Source of the DNA: Gordonia crocea
GTDB taxonomy: Bacteria; Actinomycetota; Actinomycetes; Mycobacteriales; Mycobacteriaceae
DNA: 22,987 bases
Direction of reading: 5' to 3'
NCBI RefSeq assembly: GCF_009932435.1
Contig: NZ_BJOU01000013.1
Span: 1 to 22,987, forward strand
This document shows positions 6,298 to 13,922 of this stretch, in pieces. Made by a program: the position numbers and the translations under genes. The notes beneath the pieces were generated by a model that saw only the letters and a program-made list of their open reading frames with translations, was not told the DNA's origin and did no database searches. Every line of letters starts with the position of its first letter. Positions within the stretch are counted from its first letter, which is position 1.

Positions 6298-8841
6298 ATG
6301 GCTCCGCGATGGCCCCTGGTGGGGAGGGTGAGTGAGGTCGCCCGGATTCGCAGCGGACTCGACGAGGGGGTCCGCGCCGTTCTCGTGTCCGGACCGGCGG
6401 GAATCGGCAAGACCCGGCTCGCCGAGGAGGCGACCACCGGCTCGCGGACCGTCCGCCGCGTGCGCGGCAGCGCGGCTATCTCGACGGTCCCCCTCGGCGC
6501 GTATGCGGAGTACCTGACCGGCGGCGAGGCCGATCCCGCCCTGCGGATCGGGCAGTTGATCGCCGCCTTGTCCAGCCCGCCCGGCGAATCCCTCGTCGTC
6601 GTCGATGATGTCCAAGAACTCGACCCACTCTCCCTCGCGGTCACCCGCGCCCTCGCGCAGTCCCCGTCGGTACCGGTGGTCCTGATCTGGCGGACCGGCG
6701 ATGAGGAGGCGGGTCCGGACCTCGCCGACCTGTTGCGTGTCGACGGCCTGGACCGGATCGAGCTGGCACCGCTGCCGCGGCCGGAGGTCGACGCACTCGC
6801 TCGAACCGTCCTTGGCCCCGACGTCGATGACGAAGCCCTCGCCCGGCTGTGGCACCGCTCGGAGGGCAACCCCCTGTTCCTCACCGCATTGTTGGCCGAC
6901 CCCGACGCGGCGCGGGAGGTCGACGACCCCGGCCGTCACCTGCCCACGACGCTGGTCGATCTCATCGCCACCCGGTTGCGCCCGCTGTCCGCCGAGGTTC
7001 TCGAGGTGCTCGACCTCGTCGCCCTCGGCGACCCCCTCCCCCACTCGGTGCTCACCGGGATCACCGGGGCCGCCGCGGTGGAGGCGGCGGAGTCGGCCCG
7101 GTTGATCCTCGTCACCGACGCCAGCGCCGAGCGCGGCGCCGGTGTCCACCTCGCGCACCCGCTTTACGGCGAGGTCCGGTTGGCCACCGTCGCCGAATCC
7201 CGGCTGCGGCGCCTGCGTACCCGGCTGGTCGAGGCGCTCGCGGCCGACTCCGCCACCGACGGAGCCGCCGCGGTGAAGCGTGCACTGCTGGCGAGCCGAT
7301 CCGATGCGCCGGACCTGGATGCCGCGCTCGTCGACGGGTCGGTGGGTGCGATCGGGCTGGCGGCGCTGCCCCTCGCCATCGATCTGGCGAGCCGGGTCGG
7401 CCCGGGACCGCACCTCGCCGCCGCACAGTTGACGGCGGCGCACGCGATGACCGTGCTCGGTGACGCCGACGGCGCCGAAACCATGTATGCCCGGATCTCG
7501 GCCGCGGATCTGACTGCGCCGCAATGGGAATCACTGCTGGTCCTGATGGCCTACACCAGGCTGTGGAGCCGCAACGATGCCGCCGGGGCGGCCCGGGTCC
7601 TCTCCCGTGCGACCGACGCGCAGGCCGGGACCGCGGCCCTGGCCGCCGAGGCCATGCTGCTGACCGCGGCCGGCGCACCCCGCGAGGCGATCGGGCTGTT
7701 TGCCCGGTTCCACGCCGGGGCCCCGCAGAGCGAGCAGGCCCGCATCACCGTGGCCTGGGCCGAGCTGACCGCCCTGGCGGAGACCGGCGCGATGAGCGAA
7801 CTCGACGACGTGATGCGCGCGGAGACGGTGCGCGCGGAAACCTCGGCCCTGATCGGCTATTGGCGCCTGACCCTGGCCTTCCCCCACCTGCGCGCCCAGA
7901 AGCTCGCGGGCGCACCCGATTTGGCCCAGCGCGCGTGGGAGACGGTACGCGCCCAGGTCCCTCCCCAGCCCGGCGCGGTCACGGGCTGGTTGACCGGCTT
8001 CGATGGAATCGCCGCCAGCGCCCGCGGCAACCTGCGCGCCGCGGGAGCCGCGCTCGACGAGGCACTCGCCGAGTTCGACGCCGCGGACTGCGGGCCCGAG
8101 ATGTGGTTCGGCTTCGCGTTGGAACGCGCCGAGGTCGCCGCACAAGCGGGTGACCACGAGGTCCTCACCGCACTGTTGGAACGGCTCAGTGCCGGCGACC
8201 ATGCCGGCTATGCCTCGATGCGGCCGCTGTGGCAGGCCGTCGCCTCCTGGTCTGATGCCTTGGCCGGTGCGGTATCAGCAGCCATTCGGCAGTGCCTCGA
8301 CGCAGCGGAATCCGCCCGGGCCGCAGGACAATCCGCGTTTGAGGTGTACTGCCTGCAGACCGCGGTGCGCTTCGGTGCGGCCACCGCCGCCGAGAGGCTG
8401 GCCGCACTCGCCGAGGCGCTGCCCGACCTTCCCCGGGCCCGGTTGGCCGCGGTGCACGCCGCGGCGGTGGCGGCCGCCGACGGCGCCGCGTTGATCGCCA
8501 GCAGCGAGGAGTACGAGCGATACGGCCTCCTGCCCGAGGCGGCCGACGCCGCCGCACAGGCCGCGACGGCCTACCGCGGCGAGCAGCGGTCCGGGTCGGC
8601 GCTCACCGCCACCGAGCGAATGCAGTCGCTGGCCGACCAGAGCGGCGCGAACACCCCGGCCATGGCGGCCGTCGTCGCCGACGACGGGCTCACCGACCGG
8701 CAGCGCGAGATCGTCCGGCTGGCCGCAAACGGCCTGTCCAACAAGGAGATCGCCGAACGCCTCGTCGTGTCCGTCCGCACCGTCGAAGGCCACCTCTACC
8801 GGGCGTCACAAATTCTCGGCGCGCCGGTGCGGGGTTCGTAA
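6298..8841 (+). CDS. Large ATP-binding LuxR-family (LAL-like) transcriptional regulator
   Basis: This 847-residue protein has an N-terminal AAA/STAND-type ATPase and a C-terminal LuxR helix-turn-helix. The Walker A motif is SGPAGIGKTRL (from residue 31) and the Walker B motif is VVVDD (about 99-104). The long Ala/Leu-rich helical middle resembles the TPR-like sensor region of MalT and LAL regulators. The DNA-binding domain is at about 797-842, with LTDRQREIVRLAANGLSNKEIA followed by the recognition helix around VSVRTVEGHLYRA. Such proteins switch on their targets after ligand and ATP binding and often control carbon use or secondary metabolism. The gene runs convergently into the aminocyclitol operon with a 23-base gap, so a regulatory link is plausible but not shown. 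The ATG at 6298 fits the conserved N-terminus and the -10 motif upstream. Confidence 0.88.
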   Translation: MAPRWPLVGRVSEVARIRSGLDEGVRAVLVSGPAGIGKTRLAEEATTGSRTVRRVRGSAAISTVPLGAYAEYLTGGEADPALRIGQLIAALSSPPGESLVVVDDVQELDPLSLAVTRALAQSPSVPVVLIWRTGDEEAGPDLADLLRVDGLDRIELAPLPRPEVDALARTVLGPDVDDEALARLWHRSEGNPLFLTALLADPDAAREVDDPGRHLPTTLVDLIATRLRPLSAEVLEVLDLVALGDPLPHSVLTGITGAAAVEAAESARLILVTDASAERGAGVHLAHPLYGEVRLATVAESRLRRLRTRLVEALAADSATDGAAAVKRALLASRSDAPDLDAALVDGSVGAIGLAALPLAIDLASRVGPGPHLAAAQLTAAHAMTVLGDADGAETMYARISAADLTAPQWESLLVLMAYTRLWSRNDAAGAARVLSRATDAQAGTAALAAEAMLLTAAGAPREAIGLFARFHAGAPQSEQARITVAWAELTALAETGAMSELDDVMRAETVRAETSALIGYWRLTLAFPHLRAQKLAGAPDLAQRAWETVRAQVPPQPGAVTGWLTGFDGIAASARGNLRAAGAALDEALAEFDAADCGPEMWFGFALERAEVAAQAGDHEVLTALLERLSAGDHAGYASMRPLWQAVASWSDALAGAVSAAIRQCLDAAESARAAGQSAFEVYCLQTAVRFGAATAAERLAALAEALPDLPRARLAAVHAAAVAAADGAALIASSEEYERYGLLPEAADAAAQAATAYRGEQRSGSALTATERMQSLADQSGANTPAMAAVVADDGLTDRQREIVRLAANGLSNKEIAERLVVSVRTVEGHLYRASQILGAPVRGS

Positions 8842-8864
8842 CGATCAGCACCCGGCGCAAACGC

Positions 8865-9737
8865 CTAGGCGATCCGCGGCGGCGGCGAAGAAGACTCGTC
8901 GGACTCCCACGGATGTTGCGGCGCCGGTCCGGGGATATCGGGTATCACCAGACTCCCTGTCTTGCGCCGTAACCAGAATCGCACGTCGTCGATGGGGCCT
9001 CGATGGCGGCGGAGAACCAACCGCCCGCGGAACTCCTGCGGTGACCGCGGCAACTCCACACCGGACTCCAAGGCGAGGAGGTGGCCGACGAGCCGCTGCG
9101 CGGCCAAACGCTCGGCTCGCGAGTACAGCCGCTCCGGGTCATCGGTGTGACGGATGACCGGCCGCACCGCGTCGATGACGTCGCCGGTGTCCAAGCCGAC
9201 GTCGACGAAGTGAATCGTTGATCCGACGGCATCGAACCTTTGATCGCCGATCGCGGTGAAGAAGCAGTGACATCCGCGGTAGTCGGGCAGGTGACCGCCG
9301 TGGATATTGACGATCGGCACCCCGATTGCGCGGATGGTCTCCGACGACAGCCGCGTCGTACAGGTGATCACACAGAGATCAGCACCGGATGCCTCGACCG
9401 CGGCGCCGACCCGTTGGTCGTTGATGTCACCCACGACCAACGGCGCCGGGCGCTGCACGGTCGGAAACCCGTCATGACGGGGATCGAAGTAGCGGCGCCG
9501 GTATCGGTTCTTGCCGAACACGCCACGCCGGATCCGGTGGTACTCGGCCGCCGCCGCGTCCACCCAACGCCGGCGGCGCCAGATCGCATGCCGTTGGGCA
9601 CTGCCGGGCTCCTCAACGGTGCAAACCAGTTGTAGCTCCGACGCCAGGAGTCGTTCCAAATACAGGTTGTGGAAGTCGTCCCCTCGCATCAACGCGACCT
9701 TGAGTCGGCCAACCCCATCATCTGATCGCGGAGCCAT
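8865..9737 (-). CDS. Formyl-THF-dependent formyltransferase-like protein, last gene of the aminocyclitol operon
   Basis: This 290-residue protein has the catalytic core of the PurN/Fmt formyltransferase fold. The segment VNIHGGHLPDYRG supplies N144 and H146, and FVDVGLDTGDVI supplies D183, completing the Asn-His-Asp triad that transfers formyl from 10-formyl-tetrahydrofolate to an amine. The N-terminal about 100 residues differ from PurN and Fmt and carry an Arg-rich stretch, and the Fmt tRNA-binding C-domain is absent. It is therefore unlikely to be the housekeeping enzyme. Sugar N-formyltransferases such as the VioF type use the same core on amino sugars. Next to an aminotransferase, the likely substrate is the amine made by the pathway; this is inference. 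The start is ATG 9737, with GGAGG six bases upstream; an alternative GTG two codons earlier abuts the ribosome site. The gap from the preceding gene is 12 bases. Confidence 0.78.
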   Translation of the reverse strand: MAPRSDDGVGRLKVALMRGDDFHNLYLERLLASELQLVCTVEEPGSAQRHAIWRRRRWVDAAAAEYHRIRRGVFGKNRYRRRYFDPRHDGFPTVQRPAPLVVGDINDQRVGAAVEASGADLCVITCTTRLSSETIRAIGVPIVNIHGGHLPDYRGCHCFFTAIGDQRFDAVGSTIHFVDVGLDTGDVIDAVRPVIRHTDDPERLYSRAERLAAQRLVGHLLALESGVELPRSPQEFRGRLVLRRHRGPIDDVRFWLRRKTGSLVIPDIPGPAPQHPWESDESSSPPPRIA

Positions 9738-9749
9738 CAGCACCCTCCG

Positions 9750-10529
9750 TCATTCCGTCCCGTCCCCTCGCATGGCAAGCACCTTTCTCAACCACCTTGC
9801 GTCGGCTGCCGCCGCATCCGCCGCACCCGTCCGATAGTCGTTCTCGATGACGTAGACACCGGTAAAGCCCCCCGCGCACAACTGGCGGATGGTGCCGGCG
9901 ACATCCGCACCGCCATCTCCCAAGCGACGATCGCCCAGGCCTGCGGCCCCGTCCTTGACATGGACGAAAGAGCGAATCCGGGTGGTGTGGGCCGCCAAGA
10001 CCTCCCGATGGTCGACACCGGCGACGACGAGATTCTGGGTGTCGAACAGCAGCTCGACCCCATCGTCGCCCACAAGCGCGAAAAGCGTGGACAGTTGCTC
10101 GCCAGGCAGCACGTTCTCCGTCGCAACCGTGACCCCCGCCGCAGCGGCGCGCGCACCAGCCAGGCGCAGAAGTTCGGCCGTGCGCTCGAGGTCGGCACCA
10201 CCGGTAATCTCCGCCTGCTCGAACGACGGCAGATAGACATACCGGACCTCGAGATCGGATGCCACGTCTATCGCCTCCGCCACGGCGGCTTCCGCATGCG
10301 TCCCGGCCACCCCGGTGAGTTCCAGCCGATTGATCGCCAGTCCGGCAAGACGGACGTGCGACTCGGCCGCCGCCGTGCGAAGTCCCGCCGTCGTGGCGGC
10401 CTCGACGTCGACCAGGTCCAGGTGCAGATGCGCAAAGCCGTGTTCGGCCGCCCACCGCACTGCCGCTACACCCCGCACCGGCAGAGTCCAGGCGGTCACC
10501 CCCAACTCCGGCTGCACCCGCCCGATCAT
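9750..10529 (-). CDS. Sugar phosphate isomerase/epimerase, xylose-isomerase-like TIM barrel
   Basis: This 259-residue protein belongs to the AP-endonuclease-2/xylose-isomerase-like TIM-barrel family, which includes IolE, IolI, Hyi and tagatose epimerases. The four divalent-metal ligands are visible at the expected strand ends: E138 in VATENV, D163 in LLFDTQN, H190 in FVHVKDG and E229 in YVIEND. A GDGGAD loop (204-209) matches the family's Gly-rich segment. These enzymes isomerise or epimerise at a carbon next to a carbonyl, including on inosose-type rings. In this operon the natural role would be epimerising or isomerising the cyclitol ketone, replacing the VOC-type epimerases of known valienamine pathways; that is inference. 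The start ATG overlaps the kinase stop (ATGA), so the two are translationally coupled. Confidence 0.8.
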   Translation of the reverse strand: MIGRVQPELGVTAWTLPVRGVAAVRWAAEHGFAHLHLDLVDVEAATTAGLRTAAAESHVRLAGLAINRLELTGVAGTHAEAAVAEAIDVASDLEVRYVYLPSFEQAEITGGADLERTAELLRLAGARAAAAGVTVATENVLPGEQLSTLFALVGDDGVELLFDTQNLVVAGVDHREVLAAHTTRIRSFVHVKDGAAGLGDRRLGDGGADVAGTIRQLCAGGFTGVYVIENDYRTGAADAAAADARWLRKVLAMRGDGTE

Positions 10530-11497
10530 ACGGAGACACCGAGGTCGCGAAAGTGCGCGAGGAGGAACTCCGGGGAACTGAAGAGAGCCAGCCGGTCGGT
10601 GACTGCGTCACCGCTGCGAGTCAGCGAGACCGACCTTCGCACACACCACGCCGCCGCGCGGAGAACCACGAACGGCATGAACGCGGCCACGTGGTCGGTG
10701 AGCGTCGCGGCGTCGAGGCCCGCGTGCGAGCTGTAGGCCCGAATCACGCTCTGCTCGTCGCCGAATTCTTCAATACCCCAGGAATCGGCCCACCGCAGGG
10801 TGATCGGCGACAGGAGGTACGCGAGGTCCCAGGCGGCACTCCCCCGTCGCGCACCCTCCCAGTCGAGGAACCGGCACCGGTCAGCGGCGAGCACGATGTT
10901 GTGTTGGATCAAGTCGGTGTGCAACAGGACCGGTACGGTCTCCGGCAGCCCCCGCTGCTCGAGGACTCCGGCGCACCGGCGCAGAACCCGCGTGGCAGAG
11001 GTGTCGGGCACCGTCGAGTCCAGCAGCTTCTCCGCCTCTCCGAGCAGGAATTCCTTGGCTGGACGGGAATCGAGCAACGGTCCGGATCGCCGCGGCACAC
11101 ATTGATGCACGGTCGCCAAGGTTTCAGCGCAGTGCGATAGGCCGGCGGGGTACGGGAGGAAGTCGCCACCGAGGAACGACTCGACGATCATCGGGACCGC
11201 CCCCGGAGAATCGACCAGCGCGAGCGGGCGCGGCGCGACGTCCAGCGGTGCGAGGTCGACCAGCACCGCGAACTCGCGCTGCAACTGGGCGATAGTGCTG
11301 AGCCCCCACTGACTGCGACGGCTGACCCGGGCGACGTGGACCTGCCCACCGGAGTAGACCAGGAAGTTGGCGTGATAGATGCCGTCGACGAGCAGCGTGA
11401 CGGTGGTGTTCGCCGGGTCGGGCAGCCATGGAGTCGGGGAGTGACGCCGCAGGGATTGTTCGACGGCCGACCGGAGGCCGTCGACATCCGCGGTCAC
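10526..11497 (-). CDS. APH-fold small-molecule kinase
   Basis: This 323-residue protein has the aminoglycoside-phosphotransferase/choline-kinase fold. The catalytic loop HTDLIQHN is at residues 193-200 (base D195, metal-binding N200) and the metal-binding D212 lies in FLDWEGA. The N-lobe carries the beta-strand VARV at 55-58. Enzymes of this family move phosphate from ATP or GTP to hydroxyls of aminoglycosides, sugars, choline or amino acids. In the operon it could phosphorylate the cyclitol as a biosynthetic step or protect the host from its own product. Nothing seen decides between these. The start is GTG 11497, whose TGA overlap with the upstream aminotransferase stop (GTGA) is the same coupling seen elsewhere in the operon; a longer in-frame extension would lie inside the aminotransferase gene. 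Confidence 0.82.
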   Translation of the reverse strand: MTADVDGLRSAVEQSLRRHSPTPWLPDPANTTVTLLVDGIYHANFLVYSGGQVHVARVSRRSQWGLSTIAQLQREFAVLVDLAPLDVAPRPLALVDSPGAVPMIVESFLGGDFLPYPAGLSHCAETLATVHQCVPRRSGPLLDSRPAKEFLLGEAEKLLDSTVPDTSATRVLRRCAGVLEQRGLPETVPVLLHTDLIQHNIVLAADRCRFLDWEGARRGSAAWDLAYLLSPITLRWADSWGIEEFGDEQSVIRAYSSHAGLDAATLTDHVAAFMPFVVLRAAAWCVRRSVSLTRSGDAVTDRLALFSSPEFLLAHFRDLGVSV

Positions 11498-12756
11498 CGC
11501 CGGAACGCGGTTTGCAGCAGCGACAGACGCTCGACAAACCGGTCCAAAACCGAAGGGTCCACCAGGAGTGCGTGGTGCGGCAGGGTGAAACACGTGGCCG
11601 CCAGGTGGTCTGCGCCCCTGAGGTCACCAGCCGGCTGCACCAGGCGTTCGACGTGTTCGGCGGGGAACCTGCGGTACAGCCCCGGACGGTAGAGCCGGTG
11701 TTGGGGCATCGGCGCCCCGACCGGTTCCAGGAAGAGTCCCACCAACCGCGACAACTCCGACCGCACCACCTCGGCCGACGCCCCGCCGAAGGCCTCGGCA
11801 TCGATCTGGATCGGCAGGTGCCAGAATGTCTCCCGGTCCACCCGGGGGTCATCGCGCCGGCGAACGGTGCGGACCCCCTCCACCTCGTCCAGAGCCGACT
11901 CCAGGTGTTCGACGCGCTGCACGCGAACCTCGTTCTGCGCGTCCAGCATCGGCAACGCAACCCTGAGGATGGCCGCCTGAATCTCGGTCAGGCAGTGGTT
12001 GTGACCCTGCCACCCCCGACCAGGGACCAGATCGGGGAACCCCTCGTCGGCTCCCTCGTCGGACCAGACTCGCCCATCGGCGCGAAGTTGCTGCAGCCCA
12101 TCGGACAGGCTGGGGTCGCGAGTCACCGCAGCGCCGCCCTCGCCCGACGTGAGCAACTTCGAACTCTGGAAACTGAAGGCCGCGGCCCGGCCATGAGCGC
12201 CGACACGGCGGCCCCGCCACACTGCGCCGTGCGCCTGGGAACAGTCTTCGATCATCACGATCCCGTGGCGCTCGCAGAGCTGCTCGAACTCGTCGAGGTC
12301 GGCGATCGAGCTGGACAGATGGGTGACCAACACTGCCGTCACCCTCGGCCCGATCAGGGCAGCCGCGGCACGCGGATCCATCGCAAAGGTCTCCGGGTCG
12401 ATGTCGACAAACACCGGGACTGCTCCGACCCGGACGACCGCAGAGGCACAGGCAACCCACGCGAGTCCCGGTACCAAGACTTCGTCGCCGTAGGACACGC
12501 CGCAGGCGCTTAACGCCGCGACCAGCGCCGACGATCCATTCGCGGTCGGCGCCACGGCCCCGACACCGAGGTAGTCCGCGAACTCGGCGGCGAACCGCTT
12601 CTCCTCACTCGGGGCTTGCCCCTTCATACCGCTGATCGCCCACCTGCCACTGTGCAGAACCCTCCGCACCGCCGCGTCGATCTCCGGGGTGGTGAACGGC
12701 CACGTCCCCCATGCCAGCGGAGGCAGTTGCGGGGCAATCGTTTCCGGGTCGCCCAT
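11494..12756 (-). CDS. DegT/DnrJ/EryC1 PLP-dependent aminotransferase (AHBA-synthase/aminocyclitol type)
   Basis: This 420-residue fold-type I PLP enzyme has the catalytic lysine K200 in FQSSKLLTSGEGG, the cofactor-binding EDCSQAHGA segment and an N-terminal GRWAISG motif. The SQAHGA and GEGG context is closest, by recall of the family, to AHBA synthases and to scyllo-inosose and deoxyinosose aminotransferases, rather than to nucleotide-sugar aminotransferases. Such enzymes convert a ring ketone to an amine using L-glutamine or L-glutamate. Here the expected substrate is the ketocyclitol from the adjacent cyclase, or a derivative; substrate identity is inference. The ATG at 12756 shares one base with the cyclase stop (TGATG), and a G-rich ribosome site lies 6-10 bases upstream. 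An earlier TTG two residues upstream is possible but less likely. Confidence 0.88.
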   Translation of the reverse strand: MGDPETIAPQLPPLAWGTWPFTTPEIDAAVRRVLHSGRWAISGMKGQAPSEEKRFAAEFADYLGVGAVAPTANGSSALVAALSACGVSYGDEVLVPGLAWVACASAVVRVGAVPVFVDIDPETFAMDPRAAAALIGPRVTAVLVTHLSSSIADLDEFEQLCERHGIVMIEDCSQAHGAVWRGRRVGAHGRAAAFSFQSSKLLTSGEGGAAVTRDPSLSDGLQQLRADGRVWSDEGADEGFPDLVPGRGWQGHNHCLTEIQAAILRVALPMLDAQNEVRVQRVEHLESALDEVEGVRTVRRRDDPRVDRETFWHLPIQIDAEAFGGASAEVVRSELSRLVGLFLEPVGAPMPQHRLYRPGLYRRFPAEHVERLVQPAGDLRGADHLAATCFTLPHHALLVDPSVLDRFVERLSLLQTAFRR

Positions 12757-13922
12757 CAACCACCCCGGTGACCCGAAGGCACGCGTCGCGTGGCGGCAAC
12801 CAGGTCGACGGCATCGCGGAGCGCCTCCGACGAGATCTCGGCACGTTCGGCCACGAAGTAGGTGCCGCCGATGCGCGACGGCAGCGGCAGGTTGAGTTTA
12901 CGTCCGCGGTGCCGGGCCGAATCGTCCAAACCCCGTTCGATCACTGACAGATCAGCCATGACTGGGTGCCACGTTTGGAGTCCAAACCGTTGGGCGAGTT
13001 CCACGATCATCTCGTACGCCGCGCGATCGAGCGACCCTCGGAGCACCGACACCGCCGAGAACAGCATCACGTCGAGCGCTACGGCTTCCCCGTGCGCCAG
13101 CCGGTGACCCGTCTCGACCTCGAAGATTCCACTGACCGTATGTCCGAAGTCGACACGTCGACGCAGGTCGGACTCAAAAGGGTTCGAGGCGAGTTCATCG
13201 ACCATCCCACGAATCGCCCGGTCCACAATCGCGCGCACCTCCGGGGTATCGCGGGCTCCGGGTTCGAGTAGCAGCGCGCCGTGCTGCTCCAACAGCTCGA
13301 ACAGCCCACCGTCGCCGGCTACCGCGAGTTTGAGGATCTCCGCTATGCCGCAACGGATTTCGCGCGGCGGAAGGGTCGCAAGAAATGCCCCGTCGGTGAG
13401 CGTCGCCTCGGGTGGATTGAACGCGCCGGCAATGTTCTTCGCACCGCCGGAGTTGACTCCACATTTGAGGCCGACCGCGGCGTCGACCTGGGCGATCAAG
13501 GTCGTCCCGATCTTGATGTGTGAAACGCCCCGCCGAAAAAGCCCGGCCGCCAGACCCACCATGTCAAGGAGAATGCCGCCGCCGATTCCCACGATGACCC
13601 CATCGCGGGCAAGTCCTCGCTCGCCGGCGACATTCACGATCCGTTCGACACTCGCCAGCGATTTGGCATGTTCGCCCGTCGGCACCACCATCACATCGGC
13701 GGCCGCGAGCCCAAGGGCAGATCGAATCTCGCCGATTGCCGCCGCATAGAGGCGATTCACCGTCGGGCTGACGACGATCAGCGCCGGCCGCCCCCGAACT
13801 GCAGCCACCACCCCGGTGGCGTCGGACACCACCGCGGCGCGCCGGATCTCCGTCGACGTCTCCCGGGTCGCGCGGAGAACGGTGATGGGCGCGGAATCCT
13901 TCGCGAGTCCACTTCCCGTCAT
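12756..13922 (-). CDS. Sugar phosphate cyclase, sedoheptulose-7-phosphate type (EEVS/EVS-like)
   Basis: This 388-residue protein has the dehydroquinate-synthase fold. It carries the NAD-binding GIGGGILLD (112-120), PTGEHAKS (81-88), GTTLIAQVDAAVG (139-151), AEILK (194-198) and the metal ligands E195, H261 and H277 (FGHT and HGEAV). Two residues argue against dehydroquinate synthase itself. In that enzyme the segment reads N-x-G-H-T-x-G-H, whereas here it is DFGHTVSG, so the substrate-binding Asn is D258 and the second His is G265. The lead-in ELASNPFE and the C-terminal HRGRKLNLPLP resemble the 2-epi-5-epi-valiolone synthase group. The predicted reaction is cyclisation of sedoheptulose 7-phosphate to a valiolone stereoisomer with release of phosphate, using NAD and Zn or Co. 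Whether it is EEVS, EVS or a new specificity cannot be told by eye. The ATG overlaps the dehydrogenase stop (ATGA). Confidence 0.85.
   Translation of the reverse strand: MTGSGLAKDSAPITVLRATRETSTEIRRAAVVSDATGVVAAVRGRPALIVVSPTVNRLYAAAIGEIRSALGLAAADVMVVPTGEHAKSLASVERIVNVAGERGLARDGVIVGIGGGILLDMVGLAAGLFRRGVSHIKIGTTLIAQVDAAVGLKCGVNSGGAKNIAGAFNPPEATLTDGAFLATLPPREIRCGIAEILKLAVAGDGGLFELLEQHGALLLEPGARDTPEVRAIVDRAIRGMVDELASNPFESDLRRRVDFGHTVSGIFEVETGHRLAHGEAVALDVMLFSAVSVLRGSLDRAAYEMIVELAQRFGLQTWHPVMADLSVIERGLDDSARHRGRKLNLPLPSRIGGTYFVAERAEISSEALRDAVDLVAATRRVPSGHRGG

Noticed and set aside
8861..8872. Palindrome CGCCTAGGCG between the LuxR and formyltransferase stops, as a terminator
   Set aside because: The palindrome has no loop, includes the stop codon of the formyltransferase, and is not followed by a T-run in either direction.
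8865..9737. Methionyl-tRNA formyltransferase or PurN
   Set aside because: The Fmt C-terminal tRNA-binding domain is missing, the N-terminal 100 residues diverge, and there are no def, pur or rsmB neighbours.
11428..12513. A 361-codon plus-strand frame opposite the aminotransferase
   Set aside because: It has no family resemblance and overlaps a complete PLP enzyme with K200 and start/stop coupling to its neighbours.
12756..13922. Housekeeping 3-dehydroquinate synthase (AroB)
   Set aside because: The Asn and second His of the AroB N-x-G-H-T-x-G-H segment are Asp and Gly here, and no shikimate genes (aroC, aroK, aroQ) are nearby.
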